The notes: generated by a model not told the origin, from the sequence alone. DNA of 64,000 bases from Takakia lepidozioides (GCA_030704615.1 CM060731.1:89260756-89324755); one strand, 5' to 3'; shown: positions 20,930-33,300, counted from the first letter of the stretch. Numbers and translations are program-made.

Positions 20930-22808
20930 AGCACTTACTCACATGAAAAGTCGTTGTCGACCTGCTTATCTTCGGGATCGTCATCATTTTGAATTTGAAT
21001 CCGATCAGTCTGTGTGCCTGAAGTGGAGCCAGACAAAGGGGGAGGAGCACTATGTTGTAGAGGTCAGAATCACTCTCCATGCCAAAAAGGCTTCTTCCGC
21101 CTGCCTTGCATGCATGGTAAGTTGCTCCTGCACCAGACAGGAGAACATGAACAGTTTGGAGGGGGGGATTTAAGCAGATGAAACTGTTGAAAGAAATCCA
21201 ATTCGGAAGGGAAAAAACGAACCTGTGGACACAGAAAGATCGACCACCCGTGCAGAGCGGTGGCTGCATGACTCCAACAGTATTTGCATGAACGCTGGGG
21301 ACTTTTCCTTTGCACCTCTCCAGGGAGTGCCATCTGGTCTCTTCAGAGTCTGACTGGACTACATGAAGTTGTACAAAATGTCATCGACATGGGGCTCATA
21401 GGGGGGGTTGACGAAACAACCCTGGTCAGAAATCTCAAAGCTGCGGATGGAGGATGGTGTCTTTGAGGTGCGAATCCTCCGCAGGCAGATCGCCTCGAAC
21501 ATCCTCGTCTGCCAAAGATAGCAGGTTAGTGTGGTAAACACAATCAATGTGGAAGTGTGTACATCGGCTATTCAGAACTCAGACACAAAAAAATCATGAA
21601 TCGGTGATGATCGGTGTCGATCATAACACATTCTACTAGAGTGGAGCTACAGAGAACATTGAAACTCATGATGAAAGCACAAGCAGAAGGGAGACGGCAT
21701 ACTAGCTGACCAGGGAAACCCCCTTTCACAAGGTAGAGGCTGTTCACACAATTCCATGTGCGCAAAACTTCAAACCCTGAAGACTTGAGGTATGATGCCA
21801 ATGCCCGACGACTATCATTTTCACATGACTGAAAAAGCAGAAGTGTCCCTGCATCAGAGAGGAAGTTGTTACAGAACCCGAACACCCAACTCCAGTAGTT
21901 GTCCTCGAATTTGTTCCAGCTTGGCGTCTTGCCCTTTGGAAGAACTTCTGGCACAGCCTGGCCATCCGGGATGTCGAGAATGACAATGTCGGCCGCATAA
22001 GTTTTCTGCACACCGCACACGAAGGTGGGACCTGTGCTCACCTGCAACATACATGTTTTTTATAAGAACGATGGCAAGAATGTTTTCAAAGAACGAGACT
22101 GAAATACTGCCAACGAAACTTTCAGAGAAAAAGGAAAGAAACTGGAATTCTCACCAGATTGAGGAATGAGATTATATTGTCCCAGGTAGGGGATGGCACC
22201 CCAGTGTATCCTCTCTTTCGACTCTGCATCATCGAAAGCCAACCCTCATTAACAATTTTCATCTCTCCTGCTGAATCAGAACGGGAAGGGTGTGGCTTGG
22301 CATCGAACACGCACTGAAGAGTGCGGGTATATCTTCCAGCAGTAAAGTCCTGCCCACTCTCCATCTCCTTTTCATTCTCCTTCCCTTTGTCCTTTTCCTT
22401 CTCTTTGGACTTGTCTTTGTCCTTTGGCTTTGTTGGTGAGATGGCTATGACATCAACAGCCTTGTCTTTTGGTTTGCGGCCCGCATTCTTTCCCTTCTGC
22501 GGCGTTCCCTGAGCATCAGGCTCCTTGGCAGCCAATGTTGCTATGTTTCGTTGGTACTCTTCGTCAGTCAAAGGCGCCAGCATCTCAGCGTTATTGTTCA
22601 AGTATTTTATATGCTGTTCTTGAAAGGTCGTGTGCTCCGGTGGGCAGTCAAGGTACCACCCACAATCTCTGAAGTGAGAAGGACTCCAGTCCTTCAATAT
22701 CCCTGCAGTATACATGGTTGGATCGTTTGCAGGGTCCGACCACATGTCAAGATATTCTGGAATTCCGCTCAGGTGATTTCCTTCCATAAGCACATATTTC
22801 GTGTACCT
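20930..22808 (-). pseudogene. Permuted SAM-dependent methyltransferase-like gene of element B
   Basis: Homologous to the minus-strand gene of element A (55938-58925) and in the same relation to the transposase. The exon 22155-22806 encodes YVLMEG, CGWYLDCP and a long Lys/Glu/Asp-rich linker (KDKDKSKEKEKDKGKE); the next exon (to 22041) holds ADIVILDIPDG (21961-21990), an aromatic W-x-W-x-FGF helix, LSDAGTLLLFQS and GFEVLRTWNCVNSLYL, the strand-helix pattern of a Rossmann methyltransferase from motif IV onward. A later exon (about 21205-21310) gives SPAFMQILLESC and VVDLSVSTGS, matching motifs X and I of A. An NPPYEP string occurs at about 21415. Catalytic and SAM motifs thus come in permuted (beta-class-like) order. 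Stops and frame changes interrupt the 3' exons. Substrate unknown. Confidence 0.55.
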
Positions 22809-22946
22809 GAAAAAAGGAGATAAATCCCAACCCACAAAAGCGCTCAGTGAATAAGATGCAAGTAGAACAGAATGAAAAAAACATAGATTGAAATGGCTCT
22901 GAGAACTGCTCCAAGGACCTTTCTGGACCACACGACTGCTCCAGAT

Positions 22947-23344
22947 GTGAATGTCGTCAACGCCATTCAAAACATTCCATTCAATGATACTGTAAATACA
23001 CCCTAATCCAGGTGAATGCAAACTATCGTTTTGGAATGACACAGACATGGAAGTGAATGTCGTCAACGACATTCACTAATGAAGCCTAATTATTCCTCAA
23101 ATGAAGCAAAATCACAGGATGGAAATCATAAACTCGAGTAAGGAACCCTCCAGGAAAACTCAATGCACATTCATAACGAACATATCACTGAGGACCTCAC
23201 AACATCACTGTATGTGAATGGCGTCAACGCCATTCACAAAAATACCAAAAAGAAACCAATTACTTAGCTCCCAATCCATGTAAATTCAAATTGTCGCTGT
23301 TGAATAATACAGACACAGAAGTGAATGTCGTCAACGACATTCAC
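22947..23344. repeat. Four palindromes GTGAATGTCGTCAACGACATTCAC in the divergent spacer of B
   Basis: Copies begin at about 22947 (imperfect), 23053, 23214 (GTGAATGGCGTCAACGCCATTCAC, with compensated changes in both arms) and 23321. The copies at 23053 and 23321 sit in longer direct repeats of about 70 bases. They lie between the diverging methyltransferase-like and transposase genes, so they are candidates for a shared operator or transposase-binding site. The compensatory arm changes suggest that symmetry itself is selected or recently copied. Confidence 0.75.
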
Positions 23345-23460
23345 TTTGGATTTCTCATAACAGAGCTTATCAAGCCTCCAGATTCCTCGCAAGAGGCAAA
23401 AACGGGAGAAACCCATCCGCAACAACATCTGCAATTGCTCTTGGCGCAAGCAAGTCCTTC

Positions 23461-25517
23461 TTGGAAAGCCATATTTTGAGTGAAGGGGATTCTGTGGGGA
23501 CTAAACTTGACGGTGCAGCATTGGACCTGGTCATGGATCATTTCTCCACTTTAAGTTCACCTAACATTCGGCATCAGATCAATGCATTGAGAATAGGCTC
23601 TGGGATCAGAGGCTACATAGACAATATTTTGGAATTGAAACGAGTGAGCAAGTACGATTACATCCAGGACAATGTATTCCCAGGTCAAGGTGCCATCAAA
23701 GTTTTTCTTTTCAAAATGTCGACTGTTGGGGAGGGCAGTGGGGTTAGCCTCGTGAAGCGGATGCAGAAGACTGGGGACTTGCAGAACTGTTTTCTTATGT
23801 TTGATCATGTGAAACGAGTGAAGGATTGGACGACAATGGCTTGTCATGTCACACAATCTCTGGAAAAACATACAAAGTCGGACATCAAACCAGAGATGCA
23901 GACTCAGCACCGTAAATTGTGCAAAGAGTACAAAGATGCTAAAACAATGAAGGAGGCGGACACTTTGTTCCAGACAATTCGTGCCTGATGGTTCTCTTCT
24001 GGAGCTGCATCACTTGAGAGTATGGGAGCATTGGAAGATTGGCGGGCGTTTTGGCACTTCCGGTATAGACAGTGGGGAGCAGCCATGACAATGATACGAG
24101 GCTTCTATTTCATGCTTTATTCATACATTTGTTTTCCATATTTTTGACTCATTGCTTTCTTTATGTTGTTTCCTGTGCACTGTTCTGAAGTGTGGTTATC
24201 CTCTTTGCAGAACATGTCCATTGATGAAATGGCGGACATGCCATCTTGCAATTTGGCAGAAACTGTGCACAACGCATAGTTGCAGCAGTCTAGGAAACGA
24301 GGTCGGGATTTGTATGTGGCAACAACAGATGATTTGATACGTGCCTTGCAACAACAAACCCAATACCGTGATTTCTTACGAGGTGGGGTTGGTGGCAAGG
24401 GTCCGGACAAATGGGAGTTGATGTTGCGTGCTGCAAACAGATCTGGGGATCCAATCAAGATAGCACGGGCGGTGAGCATGTATGCCCAGGGAACGCCACT
24501 TGTTTCTAGAGTTCCACATCTTGAAGGGGAGGAGAGATTCGGCTCCTGTAAGAGGAAATTGAACACTCCACCTGGTTCGGATTCAGATTCCCACAGGGCA
24601 GACCGTGATAACTTCTCGAAGCCTCGTGTTCCCCTGCATGACAGCTCCATGTCCGGAACCTCCATTGTGGAGGAACCTCCAACACGACGGCAAGCTCCAG
24701 CATCAAACAGTGCCACTGAAATGGTGTAGGAGAGAAACAACCCCCTTGATGTGCTTGAGTCCGCATGCCCCGACCACGTTTGGCACATAGAACGCACAAG
24801 TGTAGGGTCTCGTGTGAAATGTACAACGATCAGGGCAACTAATTTTGAGAAGTGCACTTCATCTATATCCAGAGGTGGTGCCCAAACTCCTGCTCCGACT
24901 TTCACGGGCTTGATGCGTCCATACGGTCAACCAGAAGCCAAGAACCACAAGTTCTGGTTCTGCGCAGATGATTGTGCCAGATGTGTGCATGGAACTGTGC
25001 GTCTTTCCGTAGTGATGAAGCCATCTCCTCCAACCGTTTGGCCCGTGAAGGTGGGAACACATCTCAGCTTTCAGGAGATTGAAATGCTGGAGGAGGCAGG
25101 TTTTTCCCTTGCGAGACAACCCCAACTCCATGCATGTGCTACTACTTCTGCGTCCTTCCGGGTCCCCCCGGCAAATCCTGACTTGTGGCCAACCAAACGA
25201 GTGTTGGAAGCACCACGGAAGTACCCGATCCAAGATATGGTCGGGTATTCACAATCATCACTTCCACATCTGCTGTTCATGACAGGACCTACGACATCAC
25301 GGTTTCCAATTTCCCCAATTGCACATGTCCTGATTTTGTGAATATGCTATCAACCAGTTTGGGCAAGAGAGGTAAATTCATACCCTGCAAACATTTGTAT
25401 TTCATATTTTTGAGGAGGATGGTTTGCGATCCCAAACGTGACAACTTCATTCACCAGGCCACTATGAGTTTCAACGAGGTCGATACTCTTTTGCAGCGGG
25501 ATACAACACATGGGTAG
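23461..25517 (+). pseudogene. MULE-like SWIM transposase of element B, internally deleted
   Basis: Exon 1 (from about 23461) matches the core of the A transposase: SPNIRHQINALRIGSG, KYDYIQDNVFPGQG, CFLMFDHVKRVKDWTTM. Directly after ACHV it jumps to TQSLEKHTKSDIKPEM, so roughly 90 residues containing the ICEMKGED and FMADNAQAN segments (the DDE core in A) are missing. A TGA replaces a Trp codon of the usual RAWW near 23987. A second exon begins after TTGCAG (about 24209), has stops at 24277 and 24727, and ends with a SWIM zinc finger: CTC (25320) ... PCKHLYF (to 25400), pattern C-x-C-xn-C-x-H. DDE followed by SWIM is the usual order of MURA transposases. Inactive in this copy. Confidence 0.8.
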
Positions 25518-25964
25518 CATGAACTATGTAATGTGGAATGTGGATGACCATGATTTGAAATGTGTAATTCACATCAATTCGTTGACTGTGCAATGATATG
25601 GCCTCCAACTATACGGAGTGAGCTCTGAGTGACAACTTTTAGGTAGTGCACATTTGTCATTGCACCGTTCGAAGTCTACATGTCTTGCTGTCGCTATGCA
25701 CTACAATCATCTTTTGAAGATGATCCTAACTCTCATTGTTATTTGAGGAGGGAGGGAGGTCTTCCCGTGGCAGCCTTTATGGCGCACACTTTGTGAGGAT
25801 ATTTTGTCGTCCTCGTAATTGTAAAAGTGAAACAAGCATTTGTAATTGCACAATGTTGGATGCTGCAATTGTAGGCCTCAACGCTCGTCTTGATTATATT
25901 TAGGCAAGATTCCCTGCATTAATTCCACGGTCATAGGACCATCCACGGTTATAGGCGGCGCATG
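25518..25964. other. Non-coding right arm of element B
   Basis: Between the transposase stop and the subterminal repeats. I see no ORF or structured repeat; presumably the transposase 3' UTR and transposon arm. Confidence 0.5.
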
Positions 25965-26160
25965 TTAATGCTGACGTGGCAGATGACGGATAGTGCCACG
26001 TCATCATTTACCGCCACATCAGCATGCTGACATGACGCTCACGCCACGTCAACGTGTGTGCAGGCTCACGCCACGTCAGCTGGCGTGAGCGTACGCTCAC
26101 ACCACGTCACTCCTGCGTGAGCGTACGCTCACGCGCAACGCTCACGCCATTGCGTCGTTG
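25965..26160. repeat. Right subterminal repeats of element B
   Basis: Multiple (T/C)CACGTCA, CTCACGCCACGTCA and GTGAGCGTACGCTCAC units, the last being a perfect 16-bp palindrome present twice (about 26083-26098 and 26117-26132). They mirror the left end in inverted orientation. Confidence 0.75.
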
Positions 26161-26171
26161 ATGGAATTACA
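26161..26171 (+). repeat. Right target-site duplication of element B
   Basis: ATGGAATTACA, identical to 19897-19907. Confidence 0.85.
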
Positions 26172-26764
26172 CAGGTCGGCAAATCTTGAATCTTTTCACC
26201 TTCCATTTGTCGCATGTACATAACAAAATACATAGGAAAAATATGACTTATAAATCGCAAGATAAAACCCTTGGATCCGTCGGCGCCCCACTTGTGTGTG
26301 GATTTGTGCTTGTCAAGGCAGACTATTGTTGCTTCGCGTGCCCGCTCAAATTTGGCTTTGTTTGCCGTATCATTCTCTCCCGCAATGAGTGCATCCCACG
26401 ATACCTATGCACCCCCCCCCCCCTCCCCCAACAATTAGTGAATTACACACATACGTTGTGTCGTGCACCTCACTTTGGTAAGCTCCCTTTCAAGTCATAG
26501 TTACTCGCTTTGATGCGCGCGCCTAACTCCCAAACTGGCCGTCGGGCTAACTCGGAGCTTCGGCTGCTCACCGGGACATAACGGTCCCCCTTTACTCCCC
26601 CACAAGACCCTCGGTCAATTTGGGCCTAGTGGAAATTCCCTTTGGTTGTTGGCAGTTCGGAACAGCTCCCCACACCTTGGTCGCTTTCCAGCTCGCATGC
26701 TTACTCACTAGTTTTTGGTCACCAACAGGCTTGTACCGTTCTCGGGGTTACTACTCCCTATAAT
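26172..26764. other. Spacer between element B and the plus-strand gypsy copy
   Basis: Contains a C-homopolymer run at about 26409-26428. No gene, terminal repeat or LTR resembling 35288-35529 is visible, which matters for the missing 5' LTR of the neighbouring element. Confidence 0.5.
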
Positions 26765-28937
26765 GTAAAGTTAGCTAGGAAATAGCTAGCTTTTATATAT
26801 TGACATTTGGGATTGACCCAAGTATCAATCCAGGGGCCAATACATGTTTGGGCACCTGACGTTGTTATCTTCACAGCAGATCGCGGTGGGCTCATCTTTC
26901 TCGAGTTGAGCCTCACCGCGTCTAGCAATAGCGCCGTAGTGTGGATCCCCCATGGCGTGGGGTGCACTTGGCTCGACTTAATATATTAGTGATGTTTTCA
27001 TGTGCAAGTATGTGAGTTTGAGAGAGCTTGTGTGCTTGTATCATTTCCTTATCACTCGAGAAAGATCAGCTCGAGTCTGTGAGTGTCAGGTTCGAGTTAG
27101 TTGTAGCACTTGTGTTTTCAGATCATGAAAAGCGGTTCAGCCTAGAGTGCAGGGATCCGTGCATGAGCCTATCCAAAGCGGATAGAGTGCAAAGGCGAAC
27201 AGGTTGCAGGTTTGCCATGGGATAGAGAGGCGGGTAGCCCATGTTGAAGAGCGGTGTTGCATAGCTCGACGCTATGGCAACCAAGTTTGGGCTTCTAGTG
27301 TGAAGCGAAGGAGATGTTGGCCACGAGTGGGCAAACTGGTGGTCGTCTTCTTCAGTTGCAGGCCGAATTAAGGAGCTGCAGGAATGTGAGCTACGCATGG
27401 GAAGCTAGCATGTTGCAGATTAGAGATGATATGATCAGCTCCAGGTATTTCTGCCCGAAACTAGTTGTTGCGGGTAGATAAGGAGCAGCCGAATGGTGGA
27501 GCTGCGAGGGGATGCATCGCAGCCCGTTGGGAGCTTCAGCTCCAAGCTCTTGAAGAGGTATGAGTGAAGAGAGGGGGCTGGTCCCTCTTGTGTGCAAATC
27601 AGTGCACTTGTGAAGCATGTACTGAGTTGGAGTTTCAATCTGAAACTCAGCCGTGTAAGGGCTCTTGGAGTGGCAAGAGCGGGGCTGGAAGGGCAGCAAC
27701 GAGGCGTCCTAGAGCCAAGGGAGATGCATGAGAAGTGCAGGTGTACCAAGCTTGTAAAGGTGTGTATTTTCAGATTTGTTTTTGTAAGCTTCATGGAGAA
27801 AATGGAGCTTGTTGGGCAGCATATGGCTTGCTTGTTGAGCTAAGGGTGCTTCTAGTGGGCCGTGAGAGCTCAGGAGTGTAGGGCGACGGGGCTTATGGCT
27901 CCGCAGAAGCCATAGCTCGCCGGCAGCAGGTGCAGGAGCAAACCCCAGCTCAGGAAGAGCTCGGGAACGCGTGGGAATGCCCAGGAACGTATGAGAACTT
28001 GTTGGGAGTTCCAGGGAACGCAGGGAATAGTGGTCGTGATGGGCCGTTGGGGCGGTATCACGAGATACCACGAGCCCAGGTCGTGATGGTTGACCGTGAC
28101 CGTTGGAAGTCGTGGTGCGAACACAACGGGTGGGCACGGTGACCAGATCGTGAGGATGGCGGGCCGTGAAGGCTCGTGGGAGTGGTACCACGGGGTATCA
28201 CTGGGCAGCCCCTGGCCAACGACCGCCTAGGGCGGGCCGTGAGGAGTAGTGGCGGTTGGAGCCACGGAAGGCCGCGAACAGTTAAAGTGAAAAAAATAAA
28301 AATAAAATAATAAAAAAAATAAAATTCATGAGCTCATGGAGGGCGGTTTGAGGAGTGTCTACAGGATGCTCTCACGGTCATGCAAGTGAGAGAAGAGAGG
28401 AAAAAAGAGGGTGTTGGGACGAGAGCGTGATGGGGATAGGCATTGCTTTAGCTTCCCTTCCTCGTAGCTTTCCACCTTCTCTGTAGGCCGAGACCTTTCC
28501 GTAGGTGGAGGCAAGAGTCACTCCGGGTTTGGGCTGGGTTGCAGGAGCGACACTGTGGAGAGATTTTTGGTGTGGGGAGTTGTTGTTTTCATTCTTGTGT
28601 TTGGATCCCCTCCACACCTGCATGCTTGATTGTGCGCCATGCTAGTTTTGTGTGGGCGCTTGATTTTATAGGTGGTGGACTCGGGCTTTATCGCCGATCC
28701 CACCCTAGAGCATGCTGTCGATGGTGAGGCTGGGTTGATGACCAGTCAGACCATCTTTGTTTCTCCTGTGGTGAGGTTGGAGGTGATGACCAGCCCACCA
28801 TAGGAGTACCTGCGGTGGATGTAGGTGCAGGTGCAGGCTATGTTAGGAACCTAGTATTCCAAATCCATAAGCCGTATCAGGTTCTCTACCCGGTTACCTT
28901 GTGGAGAGGGGGTTAGAGACAGTTCATGACCGGTTGA

Positions 28938-30300
28938 GTGCCAGTTTGTCAACACGGAGGTGCCACTAGTTGCTGGGAAAGTGCCGGTACGAGCACTAGC
29001 GATACTAGCAGGTATACGAGACGAGGTGTGCGGTTTAGGCCACCTTCACCTCCTGTGTCTTCTACGGAAGGTTCTGATTCGGATTGGGAATCAGGAAGAC
29101 TCACACCGGCGGTGCAAGTTGTTTCCTTGCCATTGTTGTGGGACACGATGGAGGAGATGTATGGAGCAAGTTGTTTCCTTGCCATTGTTGTGGGACACGA
29201 TGGAGGAGATGTATGGAGCCACCAAGGGGCCACGAAGGTACTCTGGGGCGGTGGGCACCATTGAGTTGGATGATTTTATCCAAGAGTTTGATAGTTGGTA
29301 TGCGATGCGCAATCCCCAATTGTGTTACACCTTTCATGGCATGGAAGGGGCTGTTTCAGCACTTTGAAGGGCCCCGCCCATGGACAATTAACCATGAGTT
29401 TAGGCGTGGGCACAATGGTGAGATCGAGGAGTGGAACAATGTACTGGTCACCACCGACTATGTCTCCATCACTATAGGCACTCAGATCTCACCAGGGTCA
29501 GCAGCCACCAGACCCCTGCATCTGCACCATCAACGCAGCAGCTACAAACACAGCTTCCACGAGCAGTAGTGAGACTAGTGGTACACAACTACGACGTCCA
29601 CCCGCTATTACTGCACCAGCAACCAGTGGCGGTGCTTGCCTTCAACCCTGTTGTGGAGTTCTTTGACGATTGAGAAGGAACTACCAAGGGGTGTAGGACC
29701 AGAAGTTGAGGAGCTTGCAAGAGTTCCAACGGAAGCCTACTAAGAGCTTGAGGGAGGCTTTCACTCGCATGAGGCGCTTGATTAATTTAACCCAAGGGGT
29801 TACGGAGGCTCAGCAGTCCAGTTCTGGTACGGGATATTGGACAGGAGCTGAGGAGAAGGGTGCGGGATGCAACTCTCCTACAAGCGCCCAACCCACCTTA
29901 GCAAATGTGTTTTTCTGGTTAGAGCGGATAGAGCTCAACAGGTGGAGGAACGAGTGGTCTGGTGGGATTTGCTAAGGAGGCACCACGGGGTCAGTGGGTG
30001 CGCCTAGCCAGCCACTACCCCTCACGTGCTCAAGGGGGCTCAAGTGAGCCCATGAAGGGCAGAGAGGACCTCAGATGCAGGGGTCTCTCCCTTCATTTGC
30101 TGGCCAACAACGGGCGGATGTGGTGTGCTGGACATGTGGAGGACCCCATGTCAAGAAGGATTGCCCAGAGGGAGGCAATGATTTGGCACGGCACGGCCGG
30201 TGCACAGGTGCAGTGTGGACATTGTGGCAGGTAACGGCATGGAGAGGCCCAGTGCTATGTTTGCACCCTGAGTTGCGGCCCAGGCAGTCCAAGGGAACAA
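28938..30300 (+). pseudogene. Gag of plus-strand gypsy copy
   Basis: Fragments in several frames match the gag of the minus-strand copy: PPVSSTEGSDSD, LWDTMEEMYGA, LDDFIQEFDSW, then a retrotransposon-gag-like core and two zinc knuckles (CWTCGGPHVKKDC at 30125-30165; C-x2-C...H around 30215-30240, the second damaged). A 52-bp tandem duplication at 29115-29218 shifts the frame. The segment around 29660-29790 (including a RMRRLINLTQGVTEAQ-like string) is absent from the other copy and therefore probably ancestral. Confidence 0.75.
29115..29218 (+). repeat. 52-bp tandem duplication in gag
   Basis: The unit 29115-29166 is repeated at 29167-29218. The length is not a multiple of three, so it breaks gag. 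The minus-strand copy has one unit. Confidence 0.9.
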
Positions 30301-30303
30301 TGG

Positions 30304-31830
30304 GTGGCGGGGGGAGGGTGGAGCAGCCCAGAGAGGACGAGGTGCCAGGCACGAGGTGCAGGCAAGGGCAGGCTCAACATGGCCAAGGACAACGGAGGTC
30401 AGCGTGGTGGTGACCACGGCATGGCCAACCGGCTTCAGCAGCTAGAGCAGAGGCTCGATGCCATGGCCACACAACTCAGGTGGTACCGGCTCCAAGGCTG
30501 GATGGTCCCACCTCTGCTCCTGAGGGAGGAGACATGGGAGGCATGGGATTTATGTGCGGGGCAGCACTACCACTAGTGAGGGGTGTTACTACCACTATGG
30601 GTGGGCAAATCACTACCACTGGTGAGGGAAATGGCCACTACCACTACCACTGGGGGTGGGACACCACTACGACTAGTGTCGGGCAGTACTACCACTACCA
30701 CTATGTGCGGGGCAGGACTACCACTAGTGCAAGTGGAGTCAGCTGCGGCAGTGACTCGAGGAGCAGCACGAGTTCCTGAGCCACGCGGGTGCGGAGGTGG
30801 AGTTGGATCCACAGCGTGGGAGCAAGCCGTCAGGCCAGGCTTCCTCAGTCATTCACATTGGCGGAGACAGTGTCGACGCCGTCCATGGACACTAGTTCCT
30901 GCCCGACTGTTACCGAGGTGGAGGTTACTATGCCATTGGGGAGAGCTACACAGGCAACACCACCACCTAGTGTTGCCAAGGCTACGGCAGCTAGTGTGCT
31001 GCTGGGGGCGGCCACAGCTGTGTGCCAGGCTCCATTGTTCTCGGCTACCATGATTGCGACCCCGGGGGTAAGACCAGCTGAGGTATTCAGGCTAGCAGCG
31101 ACACTCTGTGAGAAGGGGGAGGTTACTTCATTTTCTGTGGAGATAGTAGGAGGTGTAGTGCCGGAGGGATCCTCGGATGTGAGGGTCAAGACTGCCACGG
31201 CGGCGCCCTGGCAAGCTGTAGCTACCGGTGATAGAGCTGTCAACGAGGCCAACCATTGAGCGCGCCATGGTGACACCTGGAGTTGTCATGTTAGACAACC
31301 AGGATGGCATTTTTTTGTTTGAGTGGACCAGCAGGAAGGGGGGGTATACCCGCCACTGGGGTGTTGTTGGACTCGGGAGCTCAGCCATTGATGTTGCGAA
31401 GAGCTGCTATTGCAGGCTGGGGCCTCACGGAGGCGGATATGGAGAAACCGCGCCCTTTCTAGATATAGACATCTCGGGGAGGATCAGAGCAGCTTGGGCA
31501 TGACCACGGCGTGAGTTGGCTATCAGACTACAGCCGGAATCATCCTACAGATGGCTCGGGGTGTGAGAGCCAAGGCCATTGTGACAGACGCGGTCTCGTA
31601 CGATTCATTGTTGGTGGGGCAGTGTTGTACCCATGGGCTTCACCTGGATTTTTGGGACGAGTCAGCTTCCTATAGGCTGGATGGCAGTCAGGAGAGGGCC
31701 GGCATGAGCAGCCCTTGTGACGTTCATATGAGGAGTTGCGGTTGCCCAGCGAGGCAAGATGCCAAACAGCAAAGCATGCATAGCTGCGTGACTTGGCCTG
31801 GAGGAGTTGTTGGATGACAAACTCATTCAA
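30304..31830 (+). pseudogene. Protease region of plus-strand gypsy copy
   Basis: Starts with the MANRLQQLEQRLDAMAT coiled-coil string (30421) shared with the minus copy and continues through an Ala/Val-rich linker to the retropepsin area. The DSGA active-site region is at about 31371-31385 (GVVGLGSSA in one frame, DSGAQP by shift), so frameshifts have broken it. The later DFWDESASYR string (about 31650) is also conserved. Confidence 0.7.
30565..30730 (+). repeat. ACTACCACT expansion in the plus-strand copy
   Basis: About 160 bases of ACTACCACT/ACCACTAGTG-type repeats inserted at a point where the minus-strand copy has a single CACTACCACTAGTG. It appears to have grown by local tandem duplication. 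Confidence 0.75.
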
Positions 31831-31849
31831 AGGATTTGTGTACCACCTC

Positions 31850-32880
31850 TAGGAGAGAAGGATGACATGTATGGTATGGCGGAGTTGCCTGCCATGGTTG
31901 GAGTACACTCCATTGTGGGGCTCGAGCAAGGATTGCAGCTGGTTGCTGATTGTCGGGGTGCAACAAGCCGGGTAGAAGGCTTTTGTACCGTCAGGAGAGG
32001 AGGACAGTGGGGGGATTGCACCAGGTCACCTCAATTGTCACATTGGACAACCACACCGATCATGTGGAGTGTCCGGATGAAGGCATTTGCCTTCTGGACT
32101 TGTTTGGCCGGGATCAGCACCGGAATGTTGTTGTTCTACAGGCAGGGTACGGGTATGGCGTTACCTGTATGTGGAGGGGATGAGACAACACGCGCGTCTC
32201 CCTACGCATGTTGCTCAGTTGGTGCGCAGTAAACCCTGAGTTGTTTGCCGGGTTTGTTGGGTTCGTGGATATCAGCAGGCATTGCCACGAGACATTTCGT
32301 GTTGGGGGCGCAGGATTTGGAGCGGGTTGGCTCCATTGATTTGGTAGTGGCAGTTGGCGCAATTCTCGGGCCAAGGTGATGGCCCGTGTGTATCAGTCTG
32401 GTCGTGGCTTGGGCCAGCAGTGTTGTTGGAGGCAGCTGCAGTGGGGTCACGGGCTCATCATCCACGGTTATGATGGACTAACTTGATGCCCCCCGCACTG
32501 CTTAAGCATGCATTTGATGGGGTGCCGCGGCCAGCACACCTCACAGTCGATAGCATTTTGGACACAGGGAGGCAGTCTCAGCATGTGAGACACGATGACC
32601 GAACGCCTTTGGCAGTGGTCAACAAGCTGGGGTCGACCACGAGCTAGCACTACCTACACTGCTCAGCTTCCCAGGATCGCATGCTTCCGGGATAGCGGAC
32701 TGGCCTCCTGTGGGATGCTCAGCTTGCAGCAATTAGTAGAGCCTAATTGCCGACGAGCGAGAGCGGGCTATGGGTTTTTCCACTGGGACCACGGCGGGCC
32801 TTCTCTTTCTGAGGCATCACGTCGTCAGGTGTTGGGGCAAGCAATGGATCTAAATTGCTTAACCGGCTGAGCAACGAAGA
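31850..32880 (+). pseudogene. C5-methyltransferase of plus-strand gypsy copy, catalytic core deleted
   Basis: Homologous to 44931-46292. Motif I survives as CLLDLFGRD (about 32089-32115), and the C-terminal motif IX/X region (RRQVLGQAMDLNCL) ends near 32866. Between them the strand GSIDLVVA (about 32330-32350) is followed directly by sequence from well downstream (CGCAATTCTCGGGCCAAGGTG), removing the Pro-Cys catalytic motif and the ENV motif. Numerous frameshifts. Non-functional. Confidence 0.75.
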
Positions 32881-33300
32881 GTGAGGAGTGCACTTCCCTT
32901 GACGGTCTCTCTACCTACCGAGATGGTATAGTCAGTGAGTGGGGGCGAGCCGGTGCGAACCATGGGGTATAGACATCCATGGCACACGTGGGAGGTGCTC
33001 GAGGTTCAGAGGGGAGTTGGCAGCCAAGGCAGTTGTGATGGATGAGGTGGGGTCTTTCGGGTTGAGGAGGTCCTCAAGGATAAGATGAGGGGGGCAGGAT
33101 GAGGCCTGTCATGACTGAGCAGGCAGGGAAGTACTGCTCAAGAGGTTGGGCATAGCACCACGGGACGCATAGTCCTCACTTAAGTCTGCTGGACTTAACG
33201 TTGCAGTACGAAGGGCAATTGGGAGCCTGACATTGGACCTATTGTCACTAGAGGAGAGAGACGATGTATACGGCGGTTCCTGAGGCTTACAGGAATTGCT

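Larger units (their letters stand above)
19908..26160 (+). mobile_element. MULE-like DNA transposon 'B' (defective)
   Basis: The element is bounded by the 11-bp duplication ATGGAATTACA. Its termini are rich in GTGAGCG / CTCACGCCACGTCA units in inverted orientation. Inside are a methyltransferase-like gene on the minus strand (20930-22808) and a SWIM-type transposase gene on the plus strand (23461-25517), diverging from a spacer that holds four copies of a 22-24-bp palindrome. The transposase lacks its N-terminal zinc-binding part and the central DDE section, and both genes contain stops, so B could only have moved with help from another element. Element A has the same gene pair but unrelated terminal sequences, so B belongs to a sister subfamily. 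Confidence 0.8.

Noticed and set aside
21405-21425. NPPYEP in element B as the catalytic motif of an adenine methyltransferase
   Set aside because: The aligned position in element A is DPNCDP, while ILDIPDG is identical in both and in the expected strand context, so NPPY may be fortuitous; left as a note only.
26172-26764. 5' LTR of the plus-strand gypsy copy
   Set aside because: No similarity to the 3' segment 35288-35529, no TG...CA unit following the same pattern and no polypurine or primer-binding site.
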